A stretch of DNA of 64,000 nt from Desulfuromonadales bacterium (GTDB taxonomy: Bacteria > Desulfobacterota > Desulfuromonadia > Geobacterales > Pseudopelobacteraceae). Where the stretch lies: the NCBI GenBank assembly GCA_013377095.1, contig JACAAY010000001.1, positions 91,100 through 155,099 on the forward strand, in the 5' to 3' direction. A program made the translations under genes and the position numbers. The notes under the pieces were generated by a model. The model was not told the origin of the DNA. It saw only the letters and a program-made list of their open reading frames with translations, and ran no database searches. The stretch's first letter is position 1. Each line of letters begins with the position of its first letter. Of the stretch, positions 34,711 to 44,341 are shown piece after piece.

Positions 34711-37217
34711 GCCAGTGGCTCCTTAAAAAACGCCTCCATCTTCGTGAAGACCTCATCCGAATCACCCCTGACCAGCTCCGTGTCGGGCAGTGAGCGCAGA
34801 AATATTTTACCATAGCCCTTGGTGGTTACCCGCCGGTCCAGGATCAGTACCGCCCCCCGGTCGTCCCGGCTGCGGATCAGACGGCCGAAGCCCTGGCGGA
34901 ACTTGATCACCGCCTGGGGGATGGAGAACTCCCGGAAGGAGTTGCCGCCACTGGCGTCGATCAGTTCGGAGCGGGCCTGCTGCACCGGTTCGGTCGGCAC
35001 CTGGAAGGGGAGCCGGGTGATGATCACCAGCCTGAGCGCTTCGCCCTTCACATCCACCCCTTCCCAGAAGGAATCGGTGCCGAACAGCACGGCATTGTGC
35101 TCCTTGCGGAAACGGGCCAGCAGGGCGTGTCGTCCGGTTTCACCCTGTTTGAGGGTTGTTAGGCCCCGTTTTGAAAATTCCGGCGCCAGGGTGGTATAGA
35201 CCCTGTTGAGCAGATCGTAGGAGGTGAACAGGATAAAGGCGCCTCCCTTTGAGATGGTCACGGCCCGCAGGATGCCTGTCTGCAGCGCCTCGCGGAAACC
35301 GGGCGCGGTCGGGTCGGGCATGTCATCGGGTACTGCCGCGAAGACCTGGTTGGCATAGTCAAAGGGGGAGGTCAGGCGCAGCTCAACCAGGCGCGCCTTC
35401 TCCAGCAGGTTAAAGCCGGTGCGCTTTTTGAGATAGCCGAATTCGCCCCCCACGGTCAGGGTGGCCGAGGTGACGATGATGGTCTTGTTGCGATCCAGGA
35501 TGCTCTGCTTGACCTGGGCGGAGATGTCCAGCGGCGCGGCGCACAGCCGGGCCTGGACGCCGCGATGGCCGGAGGATGTCTCGATCCAGCGGCAGAAGCC
35601 CTGTGGGTCGCTGATCATGAACAGCAGCCCGTCGGCCATGGCCTGCAGACGCCCCTCGATGCCGGCAATGTCCAGCAGCAGGTTGGCCAGTTTTTCCTTG
35701 AGCTGTTCCGGCAGGTCTCCGCTGCGACGCACCAGGGTTCTCAGGGCCGAGCTGTAGTCACCCAGGGCGTCGGACAGTGCCCGGATCCGCTGGCGCAGCT
35801 CCTGCCAGAAGGGGCGCTGCTCCACCTCCGGGGTGAGGCGCAGTTTTCGTTCCCGGCTGTCGCCCCCGGACTCCTGGTTGACACTCAGGGCCAGCCAGTC
35901 CATGGTCTGTTCGGTCAGGTGGGCCACGTCCAGGGTTTTGGGGAGCAGACTCACCTCGAGCAGCCCGGACAGTTCGCTGTAGAGCGCCTCCATGGATTCG
36001 GGCAGGTCACGTGCCAGACGGTTGGAGAGGATATTCAGCAGGCCGGAGCGGTTGGCCTTGGCGGGGACCAGACGGTGCAGCTGCTTGAGGATGGCGCTGC
36101 GCGAGATGATCAGCGACAGGTGGCTGGTGGCCACATCCTCCAGATGATGCCCCTCGTCAAAGATCAGCCGGCTGAAAGGTGGCAGGATGGCGGTGGCATC
36201 GTAGCCGTCGTTTTCCTGTTTGAGGACGATATCGGACAGCAGCAGGGCGTGGTTGACCACCAGGATTCTGGCGGCCGAGGCGTCGCGCCGCGCCCGGTAA
36301 AAGAAGCAGTGGTTGAAGTGTTTGCAACGCGAGCGGCCGCACTGGTCGGCCTCGCAGCAGATCTCCTCCCAGACGCCGGGCCGGGGGGTAAAGCTCAGGT
36401 CGCTACGGCAGCCGTCCCGAGCGCCCTTGCTCCAGTCAATGATGGCGGTCAGCTCCGCAGATGAATCGTCCGGGAAGAGGCTCGGCTCGGCCTCGGCGTT
36501 TTCCAGTTTGCGCAGGCAGGTATAGTTGCCGCGCCCCTTGATCAGGGCGGCCTTGAATTCCACCCCGCAATGGCGGGCCAGAAAGGGGAGGTCCTTGCGG
36601 ATGAGTTGTTCCTGCAGGTTGATGGTGTTGGTGGAGATGACCACCCGTTCGTTGTTGCGCACCGCCCAGAGGATGGAGGGCACCAGGTAGGCCAGGGATT
36701 TGCCGGTTCCGGTTCCGGCTTCCACCAGCACGACCCGGTCACGGTTGAAGGCCTCTGACACCGCCAGGGCCATGCGCAGCTGTTCATCGCGCTGCTCGTA
36801 TCCCTTCAGGCTCGCGGCCAGCAGACCATCGGCGCTAAAGACGCGGCTGACTTCCTCCAGGGAGAGCAGCTCACCCCTCTGCTCCAGATGGGGCGCCACC
36901 ACCACATAACAGCGATTGCAGTCATTGTCCACGATGGCAAAGCCGATGCCCTGGTTGCCAGCCACCGAGGCGATCTCCATGTCTGCCGCCGAAGGGGTCA
37001 GATTGCCGCCGGGGTGGTTGTGGATGACCATGTCGCTGCCAGATGCGCGGGAGAGGATGGCGGGCACGGCCTGTTTGGAGCCACGGGCAATGGCCTCCAC
37101 CTCGCAGACCATGCCGTCCGGGTTGGTGTGGCCGATGAAGAAAACCTCGTTGCCTTTGGCCTGGGTAATCTCGAAGCGCATCAGGGCGCGGCTATCAGGT
37201 GTAAAGTGAGTTTCCAT
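34707..37217 (-). CDS. JAMM-domain/DinG fusion: Fe-S superfamily 2 DNA helicase with N-terminal JAB domain
   Basis: An 836-residue protein. Residues 1-110 are a JAB/MPN+ domain of RadC type: Glu24, then HNHPGGNLTPSAAD at 66-79 gives the HxH-x7-S-x2-D zinc motif. Residues 140-836 are a DinG/XPD-like helicase: Walker A AGTGTGKS 167-174, DEGH box 354-357, and cysteines 234, 293, 298 and 304, whose last three keep the spacing of the 4Fe-4S ligands in E. coli DinG. DinG unwinds 5'-3' forked DNA and R-loops. The role of the metalloprotease-like domain is unknown. The ATG at 37217 is chosen over a GTG at 37259 lying inside a terminator-like hairpin. Confidence 0.9.
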   Translation of the reverse strand: METHFTPDSRALMRFEITQAKGNEVFFIGHTNPDGMVCEVEAIARGSKQAVPAILSRASGSDMVIHNHPGGNLTPSAADMEIASVAGNQGIGFAIVDNDCNRCYVVVAPHLEQRGELLSLEEVSRVFSADGLLAASLKGYEQRDEQLRMALAVSEAFNRDRVVLVEAGTGTGKSLAYLVPSILWAVRNNERVVISTNTINLQEQLIRKDLPFLARHCGVEFKAALIKGRGNYTCLRKLENAEAEPSLFPDDSSAELTAIIDWSKGARDGCRSDLSFTPRPGVWEEICCEADQCGRSRCKHFNHCFFYRARRDASAARILVVNHALLLSDIVLKQENDGYDATAILPPFSRLIFDEGHHLEDVATSHLSLIISRSAILKQLHRLVPAKANRSGLLNILSNRLARDLPESMEALYSELSGLLEVSLLPKTLDVAHLTEQTMDWLALSVNQESGGDSRERKLRLTPEVEQRPFWQELRQRIRALSDALGDYSSALRTLVRRSGDLPEQLKEKLANLLLDIAGIEGRLQAMADGLLFMISDPQGFCRWIETSSGHRGVQARLCAAPLDISAQVKQSILDRNKTIIVTSATLTVGGEFGYLKKRTGFNLLEKARLVELRLTSPFDYANQVFAAVPDDMPDPTAPGFREALQTGILRAVTISKGGAFILFTSYDLLNRVYTTLAPEFSKRGLTTLKQGETGRHALLARFRKEHNAVLFGTDSFWEGVDVKGEALRLVIITRLPFQVPTEPVQQARSELIDASGGNSFREFSIPQAVIKFRQGFGRLIRSRDDRGAVLILDRRVTTKGYGKIFLRSLPDTELVRGDSDEVFTKMEAFFKEPLA

Positions 37218-37247
37218 GAGGTCGGCCTGCACCATAGCACAGCACGC

Positions 37248-37279
37248 AAAAAAAGGCACCGGGGAAACCGGGCGCCTTT
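37248..37279 (-). terminator. Terminator-like hairpin just upstream of the JAMM-dinG operon
   Basis: Read on the minus strand, AAAGGC..CCGG and CCGG..GCCTTT form a GC-rich hairpin followed by seven T. It lies 30 nt before the helicase ATG, and no minus-strand gene lies upstream that it could close, because mtnA is divergent. It may be an attenuator in the operon leader, or the relic terminator of a lost gene. Confidence 0.6.
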
Positions 37280-37378
37280 GTCGTTGCCTGAATCAATGGC
37301 CCCGTGATACAAATAAACACTCGCAATAGAAGGCCTTTCCCCTATCGGAGAGAGGCATTATCCATTCAGGAGCCCAGC

Positions 37379-38419
37379 ATGTCCTTCCGAACCATCGAAT
37401 GGCGTGACGACAGCGTCATCATGATCGACCAGACCCGCCTGCCGAATGAAGAGATCTACAACACCTATACCGATTTCAAGGCGGTGGCCGAAGCCATCCG
37501 GGGCATGGTTATCCGGGGGGCGCCGGCCATAGGTGTTGCCGCTGCCATGGGCATTGCACTGGGAGCCCGGGACATCATCGCCGACACCCATGAATCCTTT
37601 TTCCGTCAGCTGGAGAATGTCTGTGACGTCATGGCCCGCACCCGTCCCACGGCGGTCAACCTGTTCTGGGCCATCGAGCGCATGAAACGGGTGGCCGAGG
37701 GGGGACGTGACAAAACACTGGTACAGATCCGCGAGCTGCTCAAATGTGAGGCTATCCGGGTGGAGCAGGAGGATCTCACCATCTGCCGCAATATCGGCAA
37801 ATGGGGGGCGACACTAATCCCCGATTCGGCCATCGTTCTGACCCACTGCAACGCCGGCGGTCTGGCAACGGCCGGCTACGGCACCGCCCTGGGGGTGATC
37901 CGCGCTGCCCACGAGGCCGGCAAGAAGATCCAGGTTTTTGCCGACGAGACCCGCCCCTGGCTGCAGGGCGCCCGCCTGACCGCCTGGGAACTGGTCAAGG
38001 AGGGGATTCCCACCACCCTGATTTCCGACAACATGGCCGGTTTTTTCATGAGCCGGGGCGAGATCACCTGCTGCGTGGTGGGGGCCGACCGTATAGCCGC
38101 CAACGGTGATACCGCCAACAAGATCGGCACCTATTCGGTGGCAGTGCTGGCAAAAGAGAACAATATCCCCTTCTATGTGGCCGCACCCCTGTCTACCCTG
38201 GACCTGAGCCTCAGCGATGGCGGAAAAATTCCCATCGAAGAGCGCCCGACCGAAGAAGTGACGCACATCAAGGGGATCGCCATCGCCCCGGCAGGGGTCA
38301 GGGTGCGCAACCCCGCCTTTGACGTCACCCCGGCCCGCTACATCAGCGCCATCATCACCGAAAACGGAATTGTCACTGGTGACTACCGCTCAGGTCTGCG
38401 TCGCATAACAGGTGCCTGA
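37379..38419 (+). CDS. mtnA: S-methyl-5-thioribose-1-phosphate isomerase
   Basis: A 346-residue eIF2B-alpha-like isomerase. [36 protein letters not shown] with the catalytic Cys, and [19 protein letters not shown] with the catalytic Asp are intact. It converts methylthioribose-1-phosphate to methylthioribulose-1-phosphate in methionine salvage. AGGAG lies 6 nt before the ATG at 37379. The other salvage genes are not adjacent. glnE follows 1 bp after its stop. Confidence 0.95.
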   Translation: MSFRTIEWRDDSVIMIDQTRLPNEEIYNTYTDFKAVAEAIRGMVIRGAPAIGVAAAMGIALGARDIIADTHESFFRQLENVCDVMARTRPTAVNLFWAIERMKRVAEGGRDKTLVQIRELLKCEAIRVEQEDLTICRNIGKWGATLIPDSAIVLTHCNAGGLATAGYGTALGVIRAAHEAGKKIQVFADETRPWLQGARLTAWELVKEGIPTTLISDNMAGFFMSRGEITCCVVGADRIAANGDTANKIGTYSVAVLAKENNIPFYVAAPLSTLDLSLSDGGKIPIEERPTEEVTHIKGIAIAPAGVRVRNPAFDVTPARYISAIITENGIVTGDYRSGLRRITGA

Positions 38420-38420
38420 C

Positions 38421-41400
38421 ATGCGCGTAAGACGCTTTCTGCATGATTTCCGCAGGATCATCTCCGTCGACGATATCGCCGAGCGTGAGCAACAGCTGGC
38501 CGGTTTTCTGGAACAGCATGGTTACAGCTATGGCGCTCGCTCTGCCGATAATATCCTCCTCATCCGGCACCACTTTCCCGTTGAAACCCTGCACCGCATC
38601 GTGGTCAATTCGCTCTGGACCCCCATGCCCGACATGGCTCTGAACGCCTTTGAACGACTGGCGGGTGTCATTCCCGACGACGAGCTGTCGGCCATTGCCT
38701 GTCAACGCAGGTCCCTGTCCCGGTTTGTGCTGTTGTGCGGTTCCTCTCCCTTTCTGGTCACCCTGATCTATCGGACCCCTGCACTGTTCCGTCAGCTTTT
38801 CCTGCAAGATGGCATGTCAGTTTCCCGCAGTGCTGACGGTATGCTGGCCGCCTTGCGCTCGCAGATGGCCCCTGAAACAGATTTTGCCGGATTATCGAAA
38901 CTGCTGCGAAATTTCAAACGGGCAGAAATTGTACGAATTGCGGCCCGTGATTTATGCGGTCTGGCTACCCTGGAAGAGGTGACCGCCGAACTCTCCAGTC
39001 TGGCGTGCGCAACGCTGCAGGTGGCTTACGAGGTTTGCCGGAGCTGTCTTGTCGCCGAGTACGGTGTACCGCTGATGCAGTCCGAACATGGCCTGCGTGA
39101 GGCGGAGATGACGGTCATCGGCATGGGCAAGCTGGGTGGCAATGAGCTGAATTTTTCATCCGATATCGATATCATTTACTTCTATGAGTCGGACCGGGGC
39201 ATGACCAGCGGCGTGGATAGCGCCTCCGGGCATGTGCGGGGGAGTGTCTCATTGCACACCTTCTTTACCAAGTTGGGAGAGATGATCAGCAAGGCGCTCT
39301 CCCAGGTGACCGAAGATGGGTTTGTGTTTCGGGTCGACGTGGGGTTGCGGCCGGAGGGCAAATCGGGCGATATGGCGTCGTCGCTCCGTTCCGCCGAAAT
39401 TTACTATGAATCCTGGGGCCAGTCCTGGGAGCGCACCGCCATGCTCAAGGCCCGACCGGTAGCCGGCTCGCTGGAGCTGGGAGGACAGCTGCTTCAGATG
39501 CTGCAGCCCTTTGTCTATCGCAAGTACCTCGATTACAACCTGATCGAGGACATGAAGAACATGAAGCAGAAGATTGATGCTTCCCTGACCCGCTCCATGG
39601 AGGGTGAGATAAACCTCAAACTGGGGCGGGGAGGGATCCGGGAGATCGAGTTTTTCATCCAGGCGCTGCAGCTGGTCTATGCCGGCAAGAATCCCCACTT
39701 GCGGGAGCTCAATTCGCTCAAAGCGCTGACCAGACTGCTGGAGGCAGGGTTGATCACGGAGGAAGATCATGACAAACTCTCCGGAGCCTACCGTTTTCTG
39801 CGCATGGTTGAACACCGCATCCAGGTGGTGCAGGAACGTCAGACCCACAACTTGCCGACCAAGGATGACGAAATCCTGGCCCTGGCGCGCAGGAGCGGTT
39901 TTCTGCGCAGTGACGGGTTGAAACGTTTCCACGAGGTGCTTGAAGAACATCGCAGCAATGTATCCGTAATTTATGGCAACCTCTTCCATTCCCGCGACGA
40001 CAGGCTGCAGCAGGATGTGAGCCCGGAGGTCCTGTTTCTGCTGGACCCCAAGGCCGACGCCGACATGGTCAAGGATATGCTGGCCGAGCGGCGTTTCGAG
40101 AATGTGGAACGGGCCTACGACAACCTGCAGTCGCTGCGTAATGGGCCGGTCAGGGGTAACGTGACCGAACGGAGCCGTCGCATCCTGGAAAAAATTTCAC
40201 CGCTGCTGTTGCAGGGGTTGCTGGAGTCCCCCGATCCGGACATGGCGTTGACCAACCTGGAACGTTTTCTGTCAATCATCGGTTCCCGTTCCAGCTATTA
40301 CGCTCTGCTGGCGGAGAACCGTGAGACACTGAAGGTGCTGGTTTCCCTGTTTGGCATGTCGGAATTCCTCTCCAAAATCCTGATCAATCACCCGGAACTG
40401 TTGGAAAGCATGTCAACCCGTTCACAGGTTTCCACCGAAAAAACAAAACCGGAGATGGAACGGGAGTTGGCCGGGATGCTGGAGCAGAGTGACGACTTCG
40501 AGGAAGAGCTGGAGGTGCTGCGGCGCTACCACAACGAGGAAGTATTGCGTATCGGCCTGAACGATATCCATGGCCGGGTCAAGCAGACCGTTACCACCAG
40601 CCAGCTCTCTCTGCTGGGTGAGACCTGCCTGGGGGCGGCCTACCGCATGGCGGTTCAGGAGCTGCAACGTTTCGGACGACCCATGTTCAGCTGTGGGGAT
40701 GGGCAGTCCGAGGCCGGCCTGGCGGTGATCGCCATGGGCAAACTGGGGGGCGGGGAGCTTAATTACCATTCCGATCTTGACATTATCTTTGTCTATGACC
40801 GGCAGGGCTTTACCAACGGGGCCAAGCAGATTTCAAATCATGAGTACTTTGCCAAGCTGGCCCAGAAGATCATCACGATCCTGAGCTTGCAGACCCGTGA
40901 GGGGTATGTGTACAAGATCGACACCCGGCTGCGCCCTTCGGGCAATGCCGGACCGCTGGTGACCTCCCTCGATTCCTTCCTGGATTATCACCGCCAGGAG
41001 GCACAGGTCTGGGAGCGTCAGGCATTGACAAAGGCCCGCGTGGTGCTGGGTGATGCGTCTCTGGCAGACCATCTGCACACCGTGATCGAGAAGACGGTCT
41101 ACGGATCCACTCTTGGAGAAGAGGGGCGCGCCGAAATCCACCGGCTGCGCATGCGCATGGAGCATGAGCTGGCCAGGGAGACCGCCAACAGCTATAACAT
41201 CAAGACCGGGCGGGGCGGCATGGTCGATGTGGAGTTTATTGCCCAGTACCTGCAGCTGCGCCATGGTTTCCGGTATCCCGAACTGCGCACCACCAGCACC
41301 ATTGAAGTGCTTTCCCAGGCGGGGGCAGTGGGGCTGGTGCCTGAGGAGTTTGCCGAAACGCTTGTTTCTGGTTACCGCTTTCTGCGCAAGCTTGAAAACC

Positions 41401-41597
41401 GTCTGCGCATCATTCATGATCATTCGGTCAATGACCTGAGCGGATCCAGGAATTACATGAACAAGCTGGCCCGCCGGCTGGGTTATGAGCAGACCCTTAA
41501 AAATCCGGGTGTGGCAATGATCAGCGATTATGAGGAGATTACCGGCAAGATTCGCGATTGTTTTGAGCGGGTGCTGGGGGAGAGAGCCGGGCAGTAA
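38421..41597 (+). CDS. glnE: Glutamine synthetase adenylyltransferase/deadenylylase
   Basis: A 1058-residue GlnE with the two nucleotidyltransferase domains expected: GMGKLGGNELNFSSDIDIIY near residue 235 (deadenylylase half) and AMGKLGGGELNYHSDLDIIF near 770 (adenylylase half), with their GxxD-x-D metal residues. Each is followed by a GlnE helical domain (GRGGIREIEFF; GRGGMVDVEFI). It turns glutamine synthetase off and on by AMP addition and removal under PII and glutamine control, tying it to the PII genes at 8.6 and 11 kb. The ATG at 38421 follows AGGTG. Probably co-translated with mtnA. Confidence 0.97.
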   Translation: MRVRRFLHDFRRIISVDDIAEREQQLAGFLEQHGYSYGARSADNILLIRHHFPVETLHRIVVNSLWTPMPDMALNAFERLAGVIPDDELSAIACQRRSLSRFVLLCGSSPFLVTLIYRTPALFRQLFLQDGMSVSRSADGMLAALRSQMAPETDFAGLSKLLRNFKRAEIVRIAARDLCGLATLEEVTAELSSLACATLQVAYEVCRSCLVAEYGVPLMQSEHGLREAEMTVIGMGKLGGNELNFSSDIDIIYFYESDRGMTSGVDSASGHVRGSVSLHTFFTKLGEMISKALSQVTEDGFVFRVDVGLRPEGKSGDMASSLRSAEIYYESWGQSWERTAMLKARPVAGSLELGGQLLQMLQPFVYRKYLDYNLIEDMKNMKQKIDASLTRSMEGEINLKLGRGGIREIEFFIQALQLVYAGKNPHLRELNSLKALTRLLEAGLITEEDHDKLSGAYRFLRMVEHRIQVVQERQTHNLPTKDDEILALARRSGFLRSDGLKRFHEVLEEHRSNVSVIYGNLFHSRDDRLQQDVSPEVLFLLDPKADADMVKDMLAERRFENVERAYDNLQSLRNGPVRGNVTERSRRILEKISPLLLQGLLESPDPDMALTNLERFLSIIGSRSSYYALLAENRETLKVLVSLFGMSEFLSKILINHPELLESMSTRSQVSTEKTKPEMERELAGMLEQSDDFEEELEVLRRYHNEEVLRIGLNDIHGRVKQTVTTSQLSLLGETCLGAAYRMAVQELQRFGRPMFSCGDGQSEAGLAVIAMGKLGGGELNYHSDLDIIFVYDRQGFTNGAKQISNHEYFAKLAQKIITILSLQTREGYVYKIDTRLRPSGNAGPLVTSLDSFLDYHRQEAQVWERQALTKARVVLGDASLADHLHTVIEKTVYGSTLGEEGRAEIHRLRMRMEHELARETANSYNIKTGRGGMVDVEFIAQYLQLRHGFRYPELRTTSTIEVLSQAGAVGLVPEEFAETLVSGYRFLRKLENRLRIIHDHSVNDLSGSRNYMNKLARRLGYEQTLKNPGVAMISDYEEITGKIRDCFERVLGERAGQ

Positions 41598-41672
41598 CAA
41601 AAAGGAAATAAAAAAACTGCGCGATTTTCCGGAAATGCGGGGAAAACCGAGCAGCTCTGATCGAATGATTCA

Positions 41673-41708
41673 GGAAAGGGCGGGCGCAATGCCGGCCCTT
41701 TCCCGTTT
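41673..41708 (+). terminator. Rho-independent terminator after glnE
   Basis: GGAAAGGGCGGGC pairs with GCCGGCCCTTTCC (one mismatch) around a 4-5 nt loop, followed by a modest CGTTTCT. It lies between convergent glnE and the DUF116 gene. Confidence 0.7.
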
Positions 41709-42488
41709 CTAAGGGGTCTGCAGTACGATCCGGCCGAGGGCCTCATCAATCTTGGCCACATCCACGGTGGTGTTGAAACAGGGACCAAAGGGGCGGTCAT
41801 TGAGGATGCCGATGACCGGCAAGGGGTAGCAATCCTTGATACCCGAGGTGAGGTCGCGTTCGCAGGCTACGGCCAGTACCAGTTTGGGACGTTTTTCCAC
41901 GATTACTTTGCGGGCAAGGGTGCCACCGGTGGCGACGGAGATGTCGATGCGGTACTTGCGGCCGATATCCACCAGGCCTTTTATGTCGCAGCGACCGCAT
42001 TGAATGCATTTGTGGATGTCGCCGGTGACCTTGATTTCGCAGTCAAACAGCTGGATGCAGTGCGGGAGCAGCACCAGGACACGTTCCGGGTTGATTGACT
42101 GACACTGGGAGAGCACCAGGCTGTTGTTCATGGCGATGAAGGACTGGCGGATACTGTCCTTGTTTATTCCCAGCACCCGTCCCACCATCTCGATCATTGG
42201 CAGCAGAAACTTGATCACGATCAGGCGCATGAAGCGGGTGAAAAAAATATCCCTGTTCAGGGCGGTGGTCAGCACCAGCAGACCGGTTCCCAGGATGGCC
42301 AGACCGGAAAGCACGGCCATGGCGATGCCGATAATGTTGGGCAGATCGGGGTGGATATTGGCCAGACCCCGGTTTGGTACCCACCATGCCAGAAAGATCA
42401 GGGCCACCAGAATCAGACAGGTGAGCCCCATTAATGAGATGAACAGCCGCTTGCGGGGCGGTTCTTGAACGTCGTTATTCTGTGTCAC
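41709..42488 (-). CDS. DUF116 domain membrane protein
   Basis: A 259-residue protein with two N-terminal membrane helices (LFISLMGLTCLILVALIFLA; IIGIAMAVLSGLAILGTGLL), then a cytosolic DUF116 domain. It is rich in Cys: LLPHCIQLFDC, then CIQCGRC, which could hold an iron-sulfur cluster or zinc. LVLAVACERDLTSG and ILNDRPFGPCFNT are conserved. The function is unknown. It overlaps fmt by 4 bp and is the last gene of def-fmt-DUF116, an order common in Geobacter relatives. Confidence 0.88.
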   Translation of the reverse strand: MTQNNDVQEPPRKRLFISLMGLTCLILVALIFLAWWVPNRGLANIHPDLPNIIGIAMAVLSGLAILGTGLLVLTTALNRDIFFTRFMRLIVIKFLLPMIEMVGRVLGINKDSIRQSFIAMNNSLVLSQCQSINPERVLVLLPHCIQLFDCEIKVTGDIHKCIQCGRCDIKGLVDIGRKYRIDISVATGGTLARKVIVEKRPKLVLAVACERDLTSGIKDCYPLPVIGILNDRPFGPCFNTTVDVAKIDEALGRIVLQTP

Positions 42489-43444
42489 GGTGTCTGCTTC
42501 TCCGCAGGTGCGGCGCCGAGCAGAACGCCTACCGCCACCTGGCAGCCGGCCAGAAAACTGGCGCTGTCCAGGCGTTTTTTTCCTGCCAGTTGTAACTCCT
42601 TGATATACAGGCTGCCGGTGCCACAGGCCACTTCCAGGACTCCCCGTGACGACTGCAGAACCGTTCCCGGTACACCGGCGCTTTCCCCGATCCGGGTACT
42701 GAACAGTTTCAGCGTCTGGTCGTCAAGGGTGGTATATGCTCCGGGCCAGACAGCCATGCCGCGCACCTGGTTGTGGATTTCCCGGGCAGAACGATGCCAG
42801 TCGATCACCCCGTCCTCTTTCTTGAGCAGGGGCGCGTAGCAGGTCTGGCTTTCATCCTGCGGTTCCGGCCGTATCTGCCCGGAAAGGTGTCCATCCAGCG
42901 TTTCGGCCAACAGTTGCGCGCCCATGGTCGCCATACGGTCATGCAGTGAAACGATGTCTTCGTTCTCGTCAATGGTGGTGGAGCGTTTCAAGAGCATGGG
43001 GCCGGTATCCAGCCCCGGGTCCATCAGCATGGTGGTGACACCGGTCTCGGTCTCGCCGTTTATGATGCACCAGTTGAGCGGAGCCGCGCCACGATAGCGG
43101 GGCATCAGCGATGAGTGGACGTTGATGCACCCCTGGGGTGGAATATCGAGCAGCGTCTTGGGAAGGATCTGACCGAAGGCCACCACCACGATCAGGTCGG
43201 GATTTAAGTTGCGGATGATCTCAACAAAGGCGGGGTCGCGCACTCTGGGTGGCTGTAAAACCGGGATGTCGTGGCTGAGCGCCAGCTCCTTGACCGGCGG
43301 CGGCATCATTTTCTGGCCGCGCCCCTTGGGGCGATCCGGTTGGGTGACCACTGCCGAAATGGTTTCCCCTCGATCAATCAGTGTTTGGAGGGTGGGGCAG
43401 GCGAAGTCGGGTGTCCCCATGAAGATTATGCGCAGACCGGTCAT
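42485..43444 (-). CDS. fmt: Methionyl-tRNA formyltransferase
   Basis: A 319-residue Fmt of standard length. FMGTPDFACPTL starts the formyl-transfer domain, and NVHSSLMPRYRGAAPLNW carries the catalytic His. LDTGPML is the matching Asp region. The C-terminal OB-like domain binds tRNA. It formylates initiator Met-tRNA and works with def, whose stop it overlaps by 4 bp. Confidence 0.98.
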   Translation of the reverse strand: MTGLRIIFMGTPDFACPTLQTLIDRGETISAVVTQPDRPKGRGQKMMPPPVKELALSHDIPVLQPPRVRDPAFVEIIRNLNPDLIVVVAFGQILPKTLLDIPPQGCINVHSSLMPRYRGAAPLNWCIINGETETGVTTMLMDPGLDTGPMLLKRSTTIDENEDIVSLHDRMATMGAQLLAETLDGHLSGQIRPEPQDESQTCYAPLLKKEDGVIDWHRSAREIHNQVRGMAVWPGAYTTLDDQTLKLFSTRIGESAGVPGTVLQSSRGVLEVACGTGSLYIKELQLAGKKRLDSASFLAGCQVAVGVLLGAAPAEKQTP

Positions 43445-43959
43445 TTCTCCCCCGCTGCCGCTGCTTCTGCTGCTTTGCGGGCCTTGCGCTGGAACAGGTC
43501 CCGCTTCAGCGGTGAGAGGTGGTCAACGAAGAGAATGCCTTCCAGGTGATCGATTTCATGTTGGAAGGCGATGGCCAGAAGATCTTCCGCATGCCAGGTT
43601 TTCTCATTGCCGTCCGGGTCCAGTCCCTTGACAACCACGCTGGCGTGACGACGGACATTGGCGGCGTAGTTGGGGACAGACAGGCAACCCTCTTCCTCGT
43701 AGGTTTCACCCTCGGAATGGACGATAACGGGATTGATTGCTATAATCAGGTCGTTCGGTTCATCACGACCAGAGACGTCAATGACAATTATGCGCTGGTG
43801 GACACCGATTTGGGGCGCTGCCAAGCCTACACCGGGGGCATCGTACATGGTCTCCGCCATATCCCGAGCCAGTTCGCGGACAGCATCTGTTATAATGGTC
43901 ACCGGAGCGGACTTTTTCTTCAGTTCGGGGTTTGGGTAGGTGAGTATGGTGTGAATCAT
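43441..43959 (-). CDS. def: Peptide deformylase
   Basis: A 172-residue PDF with all three motifs: GVGLAAPQIG, EEGCLSVP (metal Cys) and FQHEIDHLEG (metal His pair and catalytic Glu). It removes the formyl group from nascent proteins using Fe2+. I start at 43959, with AGGA 5 nt upstream, rather than two codons earlier. The Ala-rich C-terminal tail (RKAAEAAAAGEK) is longer than usual. Confidence 0.98.
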   Translation of the reverse strand: MIHTILTYPNPELKKKSAPVTIITDAVRELARDMAETMYDAPGVGLAAPQIGVHQRIIVIDVSGRDEPNDLIIAINPVIVHSEGETYEEEGCLSVPNYAANVRRHASVVVKGLDPDGNEKTWHAEDLLAIAFQHEIDHLEGILFVDHLSPLKRDLFQRKARKAAEAAAAGEK

Positions 43960-44053
43960 AGACATCCTTACAACAGGTTAGTGGAGTGACAGTATATAGT
44001 TTCAGGCACTAAAAATCAATTTTCATGTTTCCGATGTCACGGAGGACACCGTC

Positions 44054-44230
44054 ATGACAGACTCGGTCAACAGGGTCAGCGCTGCAAAGGAGTTGGAGCG
44101 CAAGAGTACGCGAAGCGGTGTCTTCAAGGGGGACAGATCAAAACATCACCCCGATGAAAGCGGGGATGACTGCGTGGAAATTTCGCAGGAGGCTCGCGAT
44201 CGGGCTTCGGGAAAAGAAACACAGCAATAG
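44054..44230 (+). CDS. Small charged protein of 58 residues, function unknown
   Basis: The ATG at 44054 lies 9 nt after CGGAGG and opens a 58-codon frame with a polar, charged product: MTDSVNRVSAAKELERKS at the start and VEISQEARDRASGKETQQ at the end. The VEISQEAR segment resembles tails of flagellar regulators such as FlgM, but the rest does not match. No membrane segment. It is divergent from def and convergent with the HDOD gene. Codon use and ribosome site make it a likely real gene. Confidence 0.6.
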   Translation: MTDSVNRVSAAKELERKSTRSGVFKGDRSKHHPDESGDDCVEISQEARDRASGKETQQ

Positions 44231-44341
44231 TGTTTGGGACTATCGAAACGCACGAGATAAACTCTGGCCAGCGGCGGTGTTCGGAAAAGCACAGGTGGTG
44301 TATGATCCCTGCCCGACGGGAACCGGAGTGGCGACCTGGAG

